From Amphiura filiformis (taxonomy: Eukaryota > Echinodermata > Ophiuroidea > Amphilepidida > Amphiuridae): DNA of 64,000 nucleotides. Below, piece after piece: positions 35,937-49,145 of this stretch. The stretch spans positions 40,264,526 through 40,328,525 of the forward strand of contig NC_092637.1 of assembly GCF_039555335.1 (NCBI RefSeq), read 5' to 3'. A program made the translations under genes and the position numbers. The notes beneath the pieces are model-generated. The model had not been told where the DNA came from, made no database searches, and saw nothing but the letters and a program-made list of their open reading frames with translations. Each line of letters starts with the position of its first letter. The stretch's first letter is position 1.

Positions 35937-36172
35937 GCCTTCGTGGTCTAGTGGTTAGGACGTTTGCATAGTAGGCCCTACGCGCACGCAAGAGATTCCC
36001 GGTTCGAATACGGACGAAGGTTTTTGCTTTACGTTCCTCGTGGGTTTTCTCTATTCTTGGTCAGTGTGTATATATATTTATGATGCACGTGTCTATCTTT
36101 CCTTGCGACCTTTGTACTGTTATATTAAATATCTATAATCAGTTGTGACAATAAACTTGACCACCATAAATT
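35937..36172 (+). mobile_element. tRNA-derived SINE
   Basis: The head CCTTCGTGGTCTAGTGGTTA followed by GGAC resembles the 5' half of a tRNA-Asp/Glu. CGGTTCGAATACGG supplies a B box, and the outer CCTTCGT/ACGAAGG words can pair. A unique body follows and ends GACAATAAACTTGACC. The 3' words match the SINE-like unit ending near 37185. Confidence 0.65.
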
Positions 36173-36999
36173 ATCCAGATCAATCGATCAGCGAATATAT
36201 TTATGCTATCCCACAATGCAACTGAAATATCTGCATAACCCCGAGCTACTCATCTATTCGCCAAACGACAAGTGTTTCTGGAATGCTGCTAAAATAAGAA
36301 AACTTTTAATGCTAATTTATTGCACATTCTAGGGAAGCGTGGTTACCTTTTTTAAATAGCCGAATGAGAGGGTTTTCAATGAAATATTTTTTGTGTCAAA
36401 ATTGAAGCATCCAATGTATAAAAGAATATATGAATATTTACTGCACATCATATATGACGATTCGTGATGCCCAATTGTGGCACAATTGCTGTCGTTTAAG
36501 AAGCAGAGAATTTTATTTCAATTTTATATACGCCAAAATATTTTTAATTGAGCAAGAATAAGGATAGAAAAAACGTGGTCTATGTAAAATTACATTAGAC
36601 CCCGCCAAAGATTACTGTTTCGTTTTTATGGTAATTTAAATTTCTTGAATTAGGTCTAATGTGGAATTTTTAAATAAATGATAAAAACATCGAACGTATA
36701 GGCTACACTATAGTATTATACTGATACACATGTATATACGATGTACGAGCGCACGTGTCCGGCGAGTCAAAATCGATATAATGTATTGTTCATGTAGAGG
36801 TCCACGGTCGGATTCCTGTATGTAGAACACGCAGTTAACAACAATTGAGCACTATTAATACATATTAATGTTTTTAGGCAAATAAAATTCCAAAATATGG
36901 TACGTTTTCTGCCTTTGCTTGTCACGTGGTAGGCCTATGTTGAAGTTGCGATTATATGAGCTTATATGTTCAAATAAGTTTCAAATGGATACCAACAAG

Positions 37000-37185
37000 A
37001 CAAGTGGCCGATCGGTATAAGGCGCTAGGCTCATATAGTATCCAAAGCGGTGCGCCGTGAGTTCGAACCCCGCCTCTTCCTAACTTAATTTTACTTTAAA
37101 TTTCATATTGGGGAAATGTAACTGGGAGAATTTATGTATGGCGTGGAGTGGTGTGTTTCTATATCAATAAACTTGGTTTTGATTA
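37000..37185 (+). mobile_element. tRNA-derived SINE with a different head
   Basis: CAAGTGGCCGATCGGTATAA then GGCGC gives an A-box region and GAGTTCGAACCCCGC a B box. The 3' end TATCAATAAACTTGGTTTTG shares CAATAAACTTG with the previous SINE. It lies just upstream of the Knickkopf-like gene. Confidence 0.6.
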
Positions 37186-37288
37186 GGGATATACATGCAT
37201 CATATCGTAAACAAGGAAATAGTACTGTTTGTGAATTACTATCATAACGTGGTGATTGGGGTTTAGGAATATTCATTACTTAAAGGAC

Positions 37289-40200
37289 ATGATGAAGCTT
37301 CTCTTCAGGTTTGCTGTAATTGCTGGTATTGGGCTCAGTCTGTGGCCGGGTAAGTATGTAAGATACTTTAATAAAGTTGTATCTAGACTTGTATGGAGAG
37401 AAAAGAATTATATTTATTTATATAATTCCCGTCGAGCATGCCACTGTTTTTCCCTGTAATAGCACAGGGAGGGTGGCAAATTATTTCTCGAATTTACGGC
37501 CCTAGCTACTATAGGCTATATACTATTTGCAGGGAGGATATAAGTTTAAGTGACCGCTTATGGGTTCGAATTTCAACCAGCCTAATCACGAAGCTCCCGT
37601 GGCCGAGTGGTTAAGGCACAGGTCTCGTAAACCTGAGGTCCTGGGTTGGATTCCCAGGCGGGTTCGCTTTGTCCACTTGTCTCCTTTATTATTTTCGACG
37701 AAACATTATGTTTATTGTATCTAGACTTCACTGAAAACATGTAAGTAGAAGTTTACCTTTCCCATACTAGACTTCTCCGCAGTCCACTTGCCCATCCTAC
37801 TCTGGCTATTACATATATATAAGCATAAAACTCTGATGTGCACAATTGATAGATTTTTCTTTACGGACTCTGTAAAACTACATTAATTTTTAACAGTGTA
37901 TTATTAGGATTGGTGACATTGTGTGGAAACGGATTCCATATGAAGACCTGAGCGCAAGAAGACCGTAAGTCCACTTGGCCCCTCAACATGTATACACTAA
38001 AGTTATGTATAGTTTCTTAGGGTTTTATAATGTTTAATACATGTTCCTGTGAAAGGTTGTGAAAGATTTGGCCCCTGAACATGTATAAAACATTACCAAA
38101 CTATACGAAACTATACGCAACAAAGTGTATACATGTTGAGGGGCCAAGTGGACTTACGGTCTTCTTGCGCTCAGGTCTTCATATTCAAAACTTTATTTTC
38201 ATTTCCTGTTTGCCATGATTTTGTTTCACTTTCTTAATACTGCAGATATTACAGTGCTCGCACTAACAGAAGATTATTTTGGTAAACTCATTGGTGACTT
38301 ATCATCGCTAGCCCATGGTGTCAAAGGGACGGTCTATGTGGCTACTAATCAGAGACTCTATATCAGGGACTTTTACTACGATGGCCTAGGACCAGGTAAA
38401 TTGAACACTAGTAAAAAAAATGTAGCCAAGTCATTCTGGAATAATTCGATGTAGCAGTAGTGATGTTACAGGATTAATTATGATCGTATTTCTATGGAAA
38501 TTTCACATTGTACGTTTCACTCACACCTGTACGATTTGTGTCTTCAAAAAGAGCCGTATTGTATTCAATCTATAATTGCACACATACACAGATCCGGGAT
38601 ACAGGCATGACAGGTGATGAGTGCGGCATACCTATAGTACAGGGCAATACATTGTTTTTACATATAGCTTCTTCTACGGGGAATAGAAAAGCATTCTTTT
38701 GCAAGGAAGGGTTGCCGATTTGAAAATGATAGCGATTATAAAAACTTCAATATAAGTATTGGTATTGCCATTTGTGAGATTTGATTGTCATTCAGATTTG
38801 CTTTTAATATCTTGCCTTTAGATTAAATTTGAGCCTAAGTTTAATTGGTCAGCGAAATGAGAATTATAAATCAATTTTATACCGATAATGGCATTCATTA
38901 AACCAGAATACATTATTTGTGGTCATTTAAGTGTACTTCTGTGTCACTATCTTATGGAAACGAGAAACATTGTAAATATCTCTCTTAAATTGGCTATTAT
39001 TATTTCGATCTTTTAACAATAGATGATATAATACTCAATCTAAATAGAATGAAAAATATATAGAAATGTGTGGTTGTTGTTTTTGTTGTTGTTGTTTTTG
39101 TTTTTGTTTTTGTGTTTGACTCTTACTCTTTTTGACTGATTTCAGTCAATTTGAAATTCACACTCCCCGTATGGGAGATTAAGGGCACGTCTTCCATAGG
39201 GGGTGTATGGATTTCAACTGTAATAGCCCAATGTATAGTTATGATTTTATTGTAACGAATATCAGATGAATAGTCACTGATCCCGTAAAAACATAACATC
39301 GCCCTCTGTAGTTTTTATATTAGAACGGGACGGTTTTTATTTAGTTAGGTGTTCGTCATTATGAGAAAAATGAATTTTTATCTCTATCTCAATATATAGA
39401 TGCATACGTGTGGATGGGCTCAGAATCTTCAGAACCGTCACCACAAGGCGAAATTGTCCCAGTTAACGGCAGGTAAGCATGTGAGAGTCGTACAACGCAA
39501 TGTTACACTCTATCATATGGAAAGGTTTCTATACAAAAAGGATTCTCTTATAAACCATCATGCGCACAGTTTCCACCTCGATACATCCGAGCACACAGAT
39601 ATTTCCAAGCACAGCTTGTCTATCCTCTACGCAGTCTGTGTTTCTACTACACGGTTGAGTGCATAGCATCGTAAGAGCTGTGTGAGATCTAGTGGAAAAT
39701 AGGCATCTGTGATTCGTTTTTGTCAAAACCTCAAGTGTTCCCTTCATCCGATCAGAATGTTTTATTTTTTATATCGAACGAAAGAAAACACTTCCCCCTA
39801 AAAAACATATTTTTTTCATTAGGTCAACAGATTTTTTGACCAAAGTTTAGGTTTTAAAAGTCACAACCTCAAGCGTTCCTTACAATATTTTTTCACGTTT
39901 TATGTCATTACATGAAAGAGCACACTTATATTATCCATATACTAGCTTCATTACAATGAGCTCTTTAAATTGCAAATCGTGTGCAAAAAGTTACTATTTT
40001 CGCCTGTTTTGTCACACGGTTGTAAATTCAATGAACTATGACTTTGCTAAAGAGCATTTACAAATTGATGTGTACGAAGGGTGGGTCATAATTGTGGAAA
40101 CTCGTGAATAAATTCAGCCAGTGCCCGATCCATTAAAATTATTATTGGTGATCAAAATTGACAGATAGACACAAGTCTCAGTAGGCTATAAGAAAATGCC

Positions 40201-43200
40201 TCCCCCACCCCCACACACACGCACACCTCTAATTGTTTCAATTGGGTCTTACCTTTGAAACAAATTTCAGCTTTTTTTCCAAATTAAATTGTACACAATA
40301 AAAGTGTACATAATATACAGCAAATGGCTTCAATTTGGCTCTCATTTTGTAAAAGTTTCCAACTTGATATCACCACGACTCCGTAAACTAATATTTACTA
40401 AAAGAGTAAACACTTGGTGTCAACAAGTGGTAGGATTGTTGTATAAAGGTATAAAGTCAAATACAAATGGTCATTGGTCATAAATCGTGAATTGCAGAAA
40501 AATAATTGTTAGAACACTTTAATATTGTTACTTCAAATATGCCCCCCATCCACACTGTCAATGTTGCCAGTTGTTTATTTGGCCATGCACCGTAGAGACA
40601 CTCAACAATGACGGGTGAGGAGGCGGGGGGGGCTGTAGCAGAAAACGGTTCAGGCTTTACACCAAAGAAAGTATGTCAAGTATAACTAAAAATACAGTTT
40701 AAAACAATTCTATTTTTACACAAGTAATTTTGACCGGGATTGTAGTTCAGAGGCGGACCCAGCGCACCTATTGCCGAGGGAGGGGGGGGGGGGGGCAATG
40801 TTTTTATTTACGTGTCCACTCCTGGGGGGGGCTGGGCTGAGAGAGCCCCCCAGGAGTCAAGACACTTTGGACAAAACGTATGTCAAAAACGCCCAGGATT
40901 TTTCTGTAGCGCTCCATTACCTGTCCTGAGAAGTGTCGAGAAAATAATAAATAGCAATGATTGACGCAAAACCCTTCAAATTCTATAAAATATAAACCAG
41001 TGGCGTAAGATATATTTTTGACATTGGGGATGGGGCTAGGAAAAAATTCTTGAAGTATATCCAGCACCTTTTGGCAACATAATATATTTATAGTACAAAT
41101 GCGTGCGAAGCGCACAAATATTTTTGCCATATTATTGTAGCTAAAATTGTGAAATAGGCCTATAGTGCAAAAGTGGAACACATTCGAACGAAGCACGGAA
41201 AAATAGGCATTTTACGATACAATTGCCAATATTAGGTCAATATTGGTCAGAAACACACATACAGGCGTCAACATGTGGGTGGCTGGGGGAAGGGGGGTAA
41301 TTGTATGGATCATCCGCCTTTATCAAAATCCCCCCTCCCCCAGGATTTACGCCTATGATATAAACGGTTTTTTTACAGCTATGATATTCTGGATGGGTTT
41401 TCAGATGGCGTATTACGGGTTGACTTACCTATGAAGACATTGACTGAATACAAATGGTTGTCTATTTGGTGTCGAGAATTCACGGTAAGTTGATCTTTTT
41501 AAATTATTGGAAAAAACATTTTTTCCCAAATACCAAGACAACTTTCCCAGGACAGGTATGCCTACACTCATAGAAATGACTTGTTCGCTTTGTTGGCGCA
41601 ATTCAAAAGGAGTAAGTTTGGACAACTCAAAAATTAGTGTAAAAGTTGCCAAAACAAAAATCATTTTAGTTATCCGAACTTAAAAAATGCTGAAAAGCTC
41701 AAAAAGTTCCGTCAACTAATCAACTTTGTTGGCATTACTTAAAAAGTTGATGTAAGTCGTTGCGTCAACCTTTTAAGTAATGCCAACTTCTGAATTCAAG
41801 TTCAGGGAACTTAGAAAAATAAACAAGGTTCAAAGAACCAATTGAGTTATTGTAACTCAACATGTAAGTTGATGTAACTCGTTCATATTAAGTTACTGGT
41901 ACTTATTGTTATTCCAATTTGGTACTTTGTTACTTAATTCACGTAATTGGATCATTTTCTGCACAATTAGCAGTATTCAAATATTTATTTTTGTAATCAG
42001 TGCAAAATTTTGTATACTATAGCACACCTCTAGAAAATTATGCTAACCTAGGCTAGTTTCATTTTCTGAGTTGTAACAACTCAATAAAGTAAGTGCAAAT
42101 GAGTGCGACCAACATAATGATATCGAGTCAGCGTTACTCAAATTGTACGCGTTGGCATTACTCGGAAAGTTGACGCAACGACTTACATCAACTTACTGAG
42201 TAATGCCAACAAACAATTTCTATGAGTGTATGTTGTGCGTATTTTAACCCGCAAATCATGACATTTGAGAACAATTTCTGAAGGTGCCGTAGATTTACCG
42301 AACAAAATTTTAAATATTTTTTTAGTCTTTTGTCAATATGTCCAATGTGTACGTTTAGAGGTATTATGTGAACAATATATAGGCCCGAATATACAGGTAG
42401 ACATCTACATCCAATAATTGGGCTATTCCATTTAAAATCCACACTACCCTTGTGGAAAATTTTGGAAATATCTTCTACAGGGGGAACATAAATTACAAAT
42501 GGAATGAACTCATTAGGCAGCTCCATTTGAGAAAATCTCCGAGAAAGATTCAACCTCAATCGTCCGACTGAAAGAGGGTGAGTTTCAAATGGAGCTGCTA
42601 ATATGTTCATTCCAATTGAAATTCATACTCCCCTGTGGAAGATATTTCCAAAATCTTCCACAGGGGTAGTGTGATTGAATAGCCAATTAAAGAAAATTTG
42701 ATGGGCCCGTCGTTCTAGAGTGAAAATATACTTCCTCAATAAGAACATTACGTGTCTGGTTTTGTTGGCTGCTTTTATTTAGGTTGACTTTGGAAATGTA
42801 ATGATTCCTTCTGACTTTGAAGCACCAGCCGAGGTTTCTTTGGGGTCTCTGGGTTTCACGCCACGTGTTCATAATGTCTATGCTCGTGACGTCATCATCA
42901 TCAACGATCGTCAGATAAGTTTGGTTGAGTTGGATTATGACGGTAATGGACCTGGTAAGTTAAGTAATAGCGTGTACGTTTTGTACTAGTATATACTCTA
43001 CCGAATAGCCAGGATATTTTTGACCGGTTGACCGGTATGTTGTTTTATGCCATGGATCATGTGGATGCCATGTAGAACTGTATTCATTTTAAAGCAAAGT
43101 TGAATACTGATGGCGCTATTTATCTTAAATCTTGGTCTTACTGAGGTATTGCTTGGTGGGGTGGGGGTTCAACCCTCTTTTATGACATTTATATTCAACC

Positions 43201-46200
43201 CTCTCTGCCCTTCTATCTGGTACAAGTGGATAGCTACGAGTCGCCTCTATCCAGTGATACCAAAAATAAGTGCCGACATGTTCCATGTAATGACGTCATT
43301 ATAAAAGTCCAGCCTCGCAAAATTTGGGAAATCTCGCTTAAATAGGTTAACAAATCGTAGAAACATTTGGATAAATATGAAAGAAAATCACAAATCTAAT
43401 CTGAATAGGGTGGAGTTGTTAAATCAAAAAGTCGCTGTGCTGAGCGCGAGCGTAAGGGATGGTTCGTAAATTATTCAAAGTCATTCGGTCGCTTGTAGTA
43501 GTATGTGAGCCCGGGGTTGGACGGTACCACTTGGGTGGATGGCAAAGTTGCACTTTTAGCGTAGATAGTTGACATCACACCTTCAACCCTGGGTAGAGAG
43601 AGGCAAGTGAGGTAAAGCGCCTTGCCCAAGTACATAACACGGTGGCACCGCCGGGGCTTGAACTCGCAACCCTCCGATTACGAGGTAGTTTGCGTACCGC
43701 TGCGCCATCATGGAAAGTATCCTTTAGAAAATGAACATTTAAACATTTTGATCTTGGCAATAGCTACTTGAACAGTAAAAAGCATTTTCGCCTTCAGATT
43801 CATTCGAACCCTTTACATATACAAAAGAGTTCACGTCGTCTTTAACTATGATAAGAGATCTGTCTAAATGTGGTCCCATTTAGGTTCCACCTTAAGGATA
43901 ATGTAGGGGAGGGGAAATATGGGAAATCACAATGTTTGAATATGATGATGGTTTCAATGTAGGGTAATCACAACATTTTATTGTTTTATATTTGAAGAGC
44001 TTATTTCCAAACCCTGTTAAGTCCACAACCCCATGTGTCTCATTTACCTGTGAGATACAATCACAATTACTTTGACAAGTTTGACATTAGCAACAATGAG
44101 TTGTGCCATCAATAAGCTATTATTTACCATAACAATGCTGCATAACAATATGCAGACTATTGTTCTCATTTGGGAAACAAAGGCCTCACATCGTATTGTT
44201 ACTGTGCGTCCATCCACTGTTTGCTTTGTAATGGTGCATCCAACTGAAATTATAATACCTAGCATCACAACACATTGCAATATCTCACAGGGATAGTGGA
44301 CTTAACACGGTTGGAAAATAAGCTCTTTGATTCCTGTTGTTTTGTTATAGACGCTTTTTATTGGGCAGGAGAGGGTGAAACACCAACCGCAAATGGATTT
44401 CCTCTGGAAAATGAATTCGGAAGGTAATCTACCGTTAGATAAAGGTCTCAGTTATGTAGACAAATCCGAAGTTTCTACTCAATTAGACAGTTTCGTCACC
44501 CACATCCACCGATTTTTCCACGTTACTGAAGAAGTCACCCGACCTGGGTGATGAAACTGTCTAAGTAAGTAGAAATTTTGTATTTGTTTACTTAACTGAG
44601 AACCTTAATTTACCTCACAATCCTAAAGAATCTGTTTCAATATGTAATCTACCGTAATTTTATAGCATACTATCGAATAGCAGATTTCTATAAACCATCC
44701 CAATATAACCTATAAGGTTGCGCCGGTAGCGATCATGATAAAAACTGTTTAAATGTCGCCCTCTATAGTGGGACTGGTTTACAGTTATTTCGGATTTGTC
44801 AGTATGCGGTAATCATGACGGTATGAAACATTTGTTACATCTTGACATTATTACGTTTGTAATACTGTTGATGGATATCGAGTGCAAAAGACAAACCTTT
44901 TGAAATAAAATCTTATCAAAGTGCTATATTCATTTACGAATACCATAATTATTTCCACCAAATTGTAAAAATAATTCATTTAATAAGTTGTGATTGTTTT
45001 GTTTCTATACCACCTGGGCACCACGTTCGATTTGGTTCGATAGTGCTACCGGTATCCCGATAGCTGCCGATAACCCTTTTAACGTTCCCTAAACATGCTG
45101 AATGCATTGTACTATCATAATAATGAGCATGTATACGCTATCGAAGTTACGTAATAATCGGATTAACTACCATAGCAATAGATTAATACAATTTTTGAAT
45201 AAATCGCTCTGCACTACAAGCATGGTTGCACGCATCACCTGTGTATACATGTCTGCAATCATAGATTGCATACAATACCGCTCTTTTCAAAGATACTAAC
45301 ATTACAGGTGCAAGTGATTAGCATTTATTTCACATCTATGGTTCAATGCACCGTGGTACCGTGGTACCGAGGTACACCAAGGTACCGTGTGAACGTTGTA
45401 GTGCAGAGCGATCTATTCAAAAATTGTATTCATCTATTGTTATGGTAGTTAATCCTGTTACATCATCACTTATAGTACTATCGTTTTTATTACAATGAAA
45501 AATGTATGCGAGTCTTCTTGGTACGATAGAAAATGCCTATCAGGGCACCACCGATAGCGCTGCGCTATGACGTGGTGCTCTAGCCTCTTGAATATTTGTT
45601 GTCAATTTCCAGCACTGAGCCTCTGGAACGCGGTTCACCATTCAATGACAAAAATGTGACTGTGACAATTCCAGAGGATAAAGGTAATGTGTTTGGCATT
45701 GGCCACGTGGGTCTATGGTGTGTTCTGGCTGTACAGGATTTCGGCCATGTTGATATTCCGGATGCAGGAGAGCTGAATATCCCTCCGTATGATCCAGATG
45801 TAACCACTACAATGGCTCCTATCCCAGCAACTTATGAGCCTCCGGTAAGGAATATTATAATAATATTTATAACATGCATCAATCGGAAAATACGTTTTTC
45901 CTAGTCACTATATTAAATTCTTATTTATTGATCCCAGCGAAAGTGTAAACAAATTAAAATGGTGTATACATTTCCTGGAAGTAAAATATTAAAATTAAAA
46001 TTGTCATTAGATATTTTTAAAATGACAAATTTGGGGAAAAAACGAGGAAAACAGCAGTGTTGACAAAGTTGAAGCCCAATTCAAATACATAGCTAATTTC
46101 TCTAGTAGAGGAATTACAGATTAATGTAAAATGTTTTATTTGTCTTTAATATACGGCTTTCGGCTTACCCCTAACAACTAGCAGGTTATGTTAGCACATC

Positions 46201-49100
46201 TATGACACCAACAATAGTGCCAAATTCTGTACGATCCTCCGGATGAACAAATCACTGAATAAACAATTAAGCTCCGCTCCCCTAGTTTAAGTCATCAGGG
46301 CCTTACACCCCCTTCTTTTGGTTAATAACTGTGAGCTACTACCAATATCTCTCTGCATGAAGGTCAACGAGTTGACGCTTAAAGCCCCTCCAAAGTCTCA
46401 ATTATCCAATTCTAAATTAAACGCAGTTTAAGCAGGGGAGAGTGGAATCACCAGGGGCGTAGCAAGCAGGTGGGCTGGGTGGACGAAGTCTGTGGGCCCC
46501 GAGGGTTCAAGGGCACCGAGAAAAAGCGAATAAAATGAAGTGGATTAGGGATAGGGCCGATGTACTTGCTACGCCCCTGGGAATCACTATGGTGTTTGTG
46601 CGTAGCAAGAGCATTGGGGATCATGGGCAAGGAGCAGTTCGGGGCCCTTTTAACATCTCCTTTATCAACCCTATCCCTAACCTATATATTTTCGCTTTTG
46701 CTCGGGGTCCCTGAACTCTCGGGGCCCATGGACTTCGTCCACCTGTCCGCCCGCTTGCTATGCCCCTGCACTATGGGGAGACTAAAATGTGGGTATCTGA
46801 ATTTGGAAATAAACTCAGATTATTCTTCTGATCTTTTTCTTATCCTTTCTTTAGCTCTTACCACCTACGAAATGTATTTGATTCTTATCTTTGTAGAGTA
46901 AAGACAATTGCGAGGTCCTTATTGATGACACTTACCAAGTCAGATGGACAATTGAAGACGACACTATAAACATCGCCCTCAGTGGTCGCATAAAACCAGG
47001 AAACTATCTAGCCTTTGGTCTTAGCGGTTCGGACAGCACAACACGGATGGTAGGGAGTGATGTAACGGTGGCTTGGCTGAATGAGCTTGGTACAGAGGCT
47101 AATGCTGTGGATTATTACCTCAGCGCTTATCAACAGGTAAGGGATAGGATTTGGTTTGATCCCACAACGCTATCAGTGGGAAGTTATCCGTGACTGAGTT
47201 GATTAGAGGTTGAATGCCTTTTTATCGAAACGGATCCGTACATTCTGCGGATGTGTTCACCATGAACACGAATGACACGCACCAGGAGCCCAGTTAAGTA
47301 TTTATTAGAAGTTGTCTAAAGGCCTCTATGTCCGATTTAGACGTCCACCTTGCTAGAATGAAAGACTTGCAAAGGTAAATGATTAAATCTGTGTGTCAGG
47401 CCTGACAAATCCTAAAACACTATGGAACACTTACGGACAAATCCGGACGCACTTGTGATTAACATTTTGGGACTTAATGAATTAATTAACCCAAGTTTAT
47501 ATGCCTGATACCTACCTAGTTTTTCCCCCTTGGTATTCTCTTTTTAGCTTCTTTAGTTTACTGACGTAAATCAACGAACAACTTGCATTTGATTGTGACA
47601 TCAGTTTTATACGTGTATTGTTTATTCAATTAACTTTCCCGTATCTTTTTCTTTAAGTGCGTTCTCGGCGATGGACCTGGATCTGGTACCGGCGCATGCC
47701 CAGATGATGTGTCTAAACCAAGTGGAACTGATGACGTCACAGTAGGAGACTACTCTAACCTGTATGGTATCATAACCATCTCTTACACAAGACCACTGAA
47801 CACTGGTGATACTACTGGCGATCAAGTCATTCCTATTGATGAAGATGTATATATTGCGTGGGCTGTTGGTCCCATAAACCCGTCTGGTTTGGCAGCTAAG
47901 CATCGTCAGCAGCCATCAACGGATTTTAAGATCAACTTTGGTCGCCAGAATTCGTCATGTCCGCCATTTTCAACCGGGGAAGACGTGGAGTTGCCTCCTT
48001 GGGAGATTGAACCGGTTGAAGATGTGGAGGAATTTATGGTAGATATTGGACAGGCTGGAGGACAACAGGGATACGAAGGCATAACAGGTATGTGTTCGTG
48101 TACATCCTGCGGTATCCACATGATGGCCATAAGATATCAACGTGTGGACCATGTGATATTCACGTGCCCTCCTTGCGAAACGGCCATGTGTGCAGCATGT
48201 GATATTCACGCGATCATTTATACCTTGTTTGGATCAATGTATTGATCAATCGGCGCACATGCTCAGTATGCCAAAAAAATGCTCAGTGTGCAAATTACGC
48301 GTCGTATTTGCATACTGATCACGTGTGCATACTGATCATACGTGCGGTTTGCTTTGATCTTTAGCTACACTTTGAGAGTTATCGGTATGCATTTGGGGGC
48401 CAACCCCGTTTTCCACCAAATCAGGCCAAATTGATGAAATTCGCGCATTCAATCAACTGCCTCGCAGACCCAAGATCACATGGTAGACTGCCATCTCTAG
48501 GCACATGGCGGTTGGATTTGTTTTATGTAATAGCAATATAATTATAATACGTGAGAATATTGAATTATTTTTGATTCCTACTAGGTTCCCCTGGCTGGGG
48601 TATAGCTTGGTATGTAAATGGACTAATTATCCCTGAAATAACGGTCAGACGAAACAAGAAATATACATTCACGATAAATGGCGGGGATGATCCGGACCAG
48701 ACAGCTAATTATCATCCATTTTATATTTCAAATGACGAGATTGGTGGCTACGCACAAAAGACTCCAGAAGATAAAGAAGTAAGTCCTTTGAAATATTTTT
48801 TGGTTGTAAATTTGACCATCTATACACAAAATGGTACTCTCTCACACCTCTCCATACGTATCCCATATACTCACACTCACTCTCAGCTATACACAAGCGA
48901 GTACTATGGGGATGAGGAGAAGGAGGAGGAGGAGGAGGAGGAGGAAGTTAAGGAGGGGGAGGAGGAAAAGGATAATAATGCTGCTGATGATCATGATGAT
49001 GACAATGTTGTTGCTACTGCCGTTGTTGATGACAACACGACGACGATGATGTTAAAATGATGCGAATAAAGGTTATGATGACAATGATGATGATGTCCGG

Positions 49101-49145
<45 letters not shown>

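Noticed and set aside
48788-49060. Acidic Glu-rich frame
   Set aside because: It follows the GGA microsatellite in an intron; the adjacent confirmed exon ends at 48778.
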